DNA of 64,000 nt from Vigna angularis (taxonomy: Eukaryota; Streptophyta; Magnoliopsida; Fabales; Fabaceae), in the NCBI RefSeq assembly GCF_016808095.1, contig NC_068971.1, positions 7,204,501 to 7,268,500 on the forward strand. Direction: 5' to 3'. The notes beneath the pieces are model-generated. The model made no database searches. It had not been told where the DNA came from and was given only the letters and a program-made list of their open reading frames with translations. Of the stretch, positions 59,002 to 64,000 are shown piece by piece; the first letter of the stretch is position 1; every line of letters starts with the position of its first letter. A program made the translations under genes and the position numbers.

Positions 59002-60304
59002 AGCAATGAGAGTATATAAAGCACTTTTGTTTGATCAGAACTCAATTTACAGTTCCTACAAGTTTGGCCAATAAATTTTCAAGGTAAAATTATTTTTAAT
59101 TATAAGTGAATTTTTTTTATATTTTTGAATATGGTTGTTCTTAGAAAAATTTCAACTAAATTGGCTATGTGTAGATTGAAATGTGTATGTTTCATTGGTT
59201 TTGCATTTAAACCGGATTTATACGTTAAAATTAAGTAATAGTAATTATTACATGCAAACTATTATTTGATGCGTCTTAAATTTGTTATTTGTTATGTGAT
59301 GCATTTTAAATTTGTTAGAATGAATTATTTGGGTTATTTATTGTTGATATAAATTATTTGACAAAAGTATTAATATAAACTATTATTAATTCTTACATTT
59401 CCAACAGGCGAACTTCTAAGCTAATATATTGATAATTAATTTCAATAAATAATATAAATAAAGATGGTCAAGAGTTGCAACAAGATAATCTTTTTCCTTT
59501 TCATACCTGTTCTAATATTGTTTGCCATGAAATTAAATGCGAAACAGTAAAAATATAGTAACTTAAATCATTAAGATAAATTAAACAATTTAAATAACTT
59601 AAGAAAAGAAAATATAACTGGCCAATGTTGAAATAAGCTGCTATAAATCAAGAAAAGAAACAGTGAATTAAGGAAAACTAAATCAACACATTATACAGAA
59701 GTTTAAACATGAATATATAATATATATGATGTGATTATTGAAACAACTTTTATAGTATTGTAAATAGATTTCAACATCTTAATTGTTATTTCAACCCCTT
59801 GTAATCTGCAGCAGAATTATTGAAGAGTGTTGTTATCCTTATATTATTTTGATACAGATGTTATGCAGTGTCATTATGTGATTTCTATCTTTGGCCAACA
59901 CAAAGAAAAACGCAGAAAACAGTAAATAAAAGGGAAAGTTTTTTCTTTTTTCTTTTTTGCTTAGAAATAATAAATATCTGTGTCAGTTAGAGAATGAAGG
60001 AGACCTAGTCATCTCATCCGTTTCTTGGTCTACATGATTTCAATTTAAGGCAAGCCTAAATTATAGCCAAGAAAATCTTGTGTTGTGTAAACAAAGAAAC
60101 AATGAGCAAAGTGGTTCACACAAAGACATTCAAGAAAATAGAAAGAAACAAAAACCATTGACAAGACCACTTTTGTCCTTGTTTCCTCTGCACTTGTCTT
60201 GCATGAGTTAAGTTTCTGCATGCAACCGTCTGATTCCACCACCTGAGAAACGAAAAGGGTTCGATAAAAATCTTACAAAATAGGTAAAGAAGACAGAAAG
60301 GAAA
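59002..60304. other. Intergenic and upstream region of the MATE gene
   Basis: AT-rich to about 59980, then more balanced sequence that probably holds the MATE promoter and leader. No gene seen; the minus-strand frames near 60045-60455 have no family match. Confidence 0.5.
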
Positions 60305-60403
60305 ATGGAGGAGGGAGAGATAGCTCATCCTCCTCTCCTGAAAACTCTCCCAAGAAAACACCAAAGTCGCCAGGGGGAGAGACACCATTGTTCAACACTG
60401 TGA
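60305..60403 (+). other. Upstream ORF in the MATE leader
   Basis: ATG at 60305 opens a 32-codon frame (MEEGEIAHPPLLKTLPRK...) ending with TGA five bases before the MATE ATG, in a different frame. It could dampen translation of the transporter. Alternatively the HPPLL sequence recalls the N-terminus of some MATE proteins, so a frameshift cannot be excluded. Confidence 0.45.
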
Positions 60404-60408
60404 GTTCC

Positions 60409-63400
60409 ATGGATAACACAGAGCTCCACCATGCTCCTGAGGGTCTAGTTGACACAAACGTTGACTACACTAAAATGACTTCCTTTGCAGATGTTAGAAC
60501 TGTGTTCTCTGCGGAATCCATAAAGCTTTGGCAAATTGCTGGCCCTATTGCTTTCAGCATACTGTGCAATTATGGTGTCAATTCCTTCACAAGTATCTTC
60601 GTTGGCCATCTTGGAGATTTGGAACTCTCTGCAGTCTCAATCTCTCTTTCGGTCATTTCAAATTTCTCTTTTGGTTTCTTGGTTAGCTTCTAACGTCTAT
60701 GAACTCTTGGATTCTTTTCTAATCTTATTATTTGTGCATCAGAAGAGAATTATGCTTGATAACTGTCAAACTTGTTAAGAAATTCATCTTATGCTAATCA
60801 AGCTATCAACTGGTCAAAAATTTCATCCCACATGCATGCACTTGCAGGCAACAAATTGTGCAGTTGTTTCTAACAAAGTGCTACTTGCAGCTTGGTATGG
60901 CAAGTGCACTAGAGACTCTATGTGGGCAAGCATTTGGTGCTGGACAAGTAGAGATGCTGGGGATTTACATGCAACGTTCTTGGATAATCTTATTGGGTGG
61001 GTGCATCTGCCTCTTGCCAATTTACATCTATGCTGAGCCAATCCTTATACTCCTTGGACAAGAACGTGATATTGCTGAGTTAGCTGGAGTATTCACTCTT
61101 CAATCTATCCCTCAGATGTTTTCTCTTGCAATCAATTTTCCTACCCAAAAGTTCTTGCAGGCACAAACCAAAGTGGGATTCCTTGCATGGCTGGGTTTTG
61201 TAGCCCTTATTTTACATGTCATTATTCTAGTTCTTTTCATGAAGGTGCTTGCTTGGGGTACTGGTGGTGCTGCTGCAGCCTATTGCACAACAGCTTGGAT
61301 CATTGCTTTGGCTCAAGCTGCATATGTCATTGGTTGGTGCAAGGATGGGTGGAGAGGCTTCTCTTGGTTAGCCTTCAAGGATCTTTGGGCCTTTATCAAA
61401 TTGTCAGTTGCTTCAGCCATCATGCTTTGCTTAGAGGTTTGGTATTTTATGATCTTGATTGTGCTCACTGGACACCTTGACAATCCAGTTATTGCTGTTG
61501 GTTCTCTTTCAATTTGGTAAGTCATATCCAAACACCTACATTTCTTCGAGTCCAGATTCTCTGATATGTTTTTCTGATACTATTATCTGCTATTGAGCAT
61601 TAAAAATACACTGATATTTGGATATTAAAATTCTTTTTAATATATTTTAAAACATAAAAATCAGTCGGTGTATTTTAAAAGTACAACAGAAGAACAATAC
61701 AGAAAAATCCAACAGAGAATCCAAATTTCATTTCTTCCCCTATCATCTTCTGTAAAGGACCTTTGATAATACTTAATGATTGGTGTATTTAAATAGGACA
61801 AAACCAAATAACGTGAAACATTTTGATAATGTTATTTTCTACAAGTTTGTTGTCTTAAATAGTCTTAGAGACTAGTATTTGATGCTTATTCTGCTTTTCC
61901 TCTTTCAGCATGAATATAAATGGATGGGAAGGAATGTTGTTTATAGGGATCAATGCAGCAATTAGGTAAATTCTTCATCTGTGCCTTATTTGTTTTTTCT
62001 TCCCACGTTGCTGTCAAGGTTATTTTACAACTTCAAATGAATGATTTCAGTTTTCTTTTTCATTTTCTCAGTGTGAGGGTTTCAAATGAGCTCGGATTAG
62101 GGCGCCCAGTAGCAGCAAAATATTCAGTGATTGTCACAATTGTTGAGTCCCTCGTCATTGGGTTACTTTTTGCAGCCATTATTTTAATCACAAAAGACTA
62201 TTTTGCTGTCATTTTCACTGCTAGTAAAGAAATGATTAAAGCAGTTTCTAAATTAGCAAACCTTCTTGGCATAACCATGATTCTGAATAGTGTTCAGCCA
62301 GTTATATCAGGTAAGAGGGTCCAAATAATTTGGATTGTATAAACTATTATGCAGTATTAGGAAAAGCATGAAGTGCTTCTGCTATTCTTTCAGGTGTTGC
62401 TGTTGGAGGGGGTTGGCAGTATTTGGTTGCTTACATCAACCTGTTTTGTTATTATATCCTGGGACTCCCTCTTGGCTTCTTTTTTGGCTACAAGTTGGGT
62501 TATAGAGTAGAGGTAAAGTATACACCATTTTTCTTGGAAGTCCTACATCGACTAAGATAAAACCAATTTATAATATATAAGTGGACTTCATCTTACAAGC
62601 TGATTTTGTGAGATTGAGTTAGTGTTAAAGTCCACTTTAACATGGTATTAGAGCTATGGTTACAACCTATCCTATCTATATTTGTTGTTTGTTGGACATG
62701 TTGTTTCACCTGCTGTCAGACCGTTATCGAACCACCCAATACCTTAGCGTGAGAAGGTGTATTGAAAATCTCACATCGACTAGAGATAAGGTCAATTTAT
62801 AATATATAAGTAGATGCAAACCTCACCTAACAAACTGATTTTGTGGGTTAATTTAGACTTAAAAGTTCACTTCTTAACAATTTTCACTCAAATAAAAAAC
62901 CATCCAATTTCATCATCAAATGAGGCAAAACATAGCAATTTTTTTCTTATTAATCTTTTCATGTGTTAATCAAATTGATGAGAAGAAGTTATCAGACTAA
63001 ATTGACATGGAAAGTGTTGTTGCAGGGTATTTGGATTGGGATGATCTGTGGGACAGCTTTGCAAACACTCATCTTGTTGATTATTGTCTATAGAACCAAC
63101 TGGAACAAGGAGGTTTGAATCAGTGCTTTTCTTTCTAAGCAGCAATGAAACTTATATTCATAGTTCAATCAATTTACTAAGATGAACAAACACAATTTTA
63201 TGTTGGATCTTCTTCTTTGCATTCTTAATTAAGCTCAATTTTCAGGTTGAGCAAGCATCAGAACGAATGCGGCAATGGACCGGACAAGAAATGGATACTA
63301 ATACAACGTAAAATTAAAAAACAAAAACATCCAAACATTATTGACTAAGTTGTTTGCATATGTAAGTTTCTTATGCTTTTGTTCATTTTTTGAATCTAGG

Positions 63401-63427
63401 ACTTCTCCAGGTGCAGCGAAGAATTAG
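60409..63427 (+). CDS. MATE-family transporter, DTX33/DTX35-like
   Basis: Exons 60409-60681, 60891-61516, 61909-61965, 62072-62310, 62394-62512, 63026-63112 and 63246-63311 give 488 residues ending NTT. If the GTAAAATT site at 63308 is used as a donor, the last exon ends at 63307 and joins 63400-63427, giving 496 residues ending SPGAAKN. The protein shows MATE landmarks: FVGHLGDLELSA in the first helices, the conserved CGQAFGAGQ, PQMFSLAINFPTQKFLQAQ, VGSLSICMNINGWEGM and VRVSNELGLGRP. About twelve membrane helices are expected. Plant proteins of this clade sit in the tonoplast; DTX35/FFT is linked to flavonoid and DTX33 and DTX35 to chloride transport, so vacuolar export of such solutes driven by proton or ion gradients is likely but not shown here. 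A TRIM lies in the intron between 62512 and 63026. Confidence 0.93.
62527..62884 (+). mobile_element. TRIM (terminal-repeat retrotransposon in miniature) in a MATE intron
   Basis: The element is at 62532-62879 (348 bp), with direct LTRs at 62532-62642 and 62758-62879 and a perfect 5-bp TSD, ATTTT, at 62527-62531 and 62880-62884. The left LTR is followed at once by TGGTATTAGAGCT, a near match to the initiator tRNA-Met primer-binding site. There is no coding sequence. LTR words (CACATCGACTAGAGATAAG, TTATAATATATAAGT, GATTTTGTG) are those of the Katydid-like TRIMs common in legumes. Confidence 0.92.
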
Positions 63428-64000
63428 TCTCTCTCAAATCTACGACGGGCTACATAGAGATGGTTGAATAAACTTTTTCTCTCTTGAAGATTTTATATCA
63501 ACATGTCCAAGAAACGTAATCATTTACAAATTTTGTTAAATACTTTTTCGTCATTTCTTTTCTTGTGTGATAAATTACAGCTTTTTGTATTTGTAAATAT
63601 AGGTTTGTTTGATATCAGTCATGTCAATGATATAAATAAATAAATGTGAAACCTTTAATTTGCAATGCACAAGAAAATAAATAAATGTGAAACCTTAGAA
63701 TTTTATCTTTGTCATGAATTATTATTTATTCATTTATAATATGTAAAGTAAAATATCTGAGGTAATACGAACATATCTACTGTTATGGTTGAGGTAATAC
63801 GAACATATCTGAGGTTTAACAACTGCAAAATGATTTCGCTTTCCTTCTTGAACCTATTGAAAATAATATAAATCATGATCAAAATCTAGATTGTAAAAAT
63901 TACCAAATAGGAAAACAAGACGAAGATAATCATCAGAGTATTAGAAAATTTAATACAATTAAAAAAGCTCTTACTTTTTTTGAAAGATTATCACTGTCAA
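63428..64000. other. 3' UTR and flank of the MATE gene
   Basis: Non-coding. A 27-base phrase with AAATAAATAAATGTGAAACC occurs twice (near 63635 and 63677), and GAGGTAATACGAACATATCT twice (near 63759 and 63790). Both carry AATAAA and may contain the poly(A) signal. Confidence 0.5.

Noticed and set aside
60045..60455. Minus-strand frames near the MATE start
   Set aside because: Antisense to the MATE leader and first exon; no domain and no splice logic.

Overview
This window is plant nuclear DNA. It has AT-rich intergenic sequence, spliced genes with GT..AG introns, and dense transposable elements. The repeat families and the protein sequences fit a legume, probably the Vigna/Phaseolus group. 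That placement is inference, since no marker gene settles it.

Five host genes are supported, all on the + strand. They are an intronless RING-H2 gene of the BRH1/RHA type (19991-20506), a four-exon gene for a small EGF-like single-pass membrane protein (29793-31371), a fourteen-exon gene for a TMEM8/PGAP6-like protein with an EGF module and a C-terminal multi-pass CREST-type domain (33347-40782), a RING-H2 gene of the RHB1A type with a 15-base last coding exon (46.5-51.5 kb), and a MATE transporter of the DTX33/35 type (60409-63427). There is no operon logic. Two EGF-containing membrane proteins do sit next to each other, and two RING-H2 E3 ligases lie in the window.

Most of the rest is mobile DNA, and many elements can be bounded exactly by target-site duplications. 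They include a 4.56-kb Mutator-like element at 32-4591 (9-bp TSD, about 365-bp TIRs) that keeps the N-terminal PB1-like and C-terminal SWIM parts of its transposase but has lost the catalytic core, and that carries a GRF zinc-finger/membrane gene on the other strand. A Ty1/copia element lies at 7644-11925, with its reverse transcriptase core deleted. A long-TIR element sits inside a (TA)n microsatellite at 12557-13813. A second 1.29-kb MULE lies at 41660-42947 with a perfect 9-bp TSD. A Tourist-like MITE and a hAT derivative lie in introns of the RHB1A-type gene, a 348-bp TRIM lies in a MATE intron, and a CACTA-like fragment lies near 58-59 kb.

The most unusual content is a family of four TG..CA-type elements of 1.9-2.6 kb (4935-6854, 14540-16859, 22983-25581, 53473-55791 reversed) plus one fragment near 57.3 kb. 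They behave as large solo LTRs. All are collinear, with a TATA-like leader, conserved GT donor-like sites and a conserved 3' block, but each carries a different tandem array of short motifs in the same internal interval. One of these motifs, GTTCGGTC, also builds the 60-bp tandem array inside the unrelated MULE.
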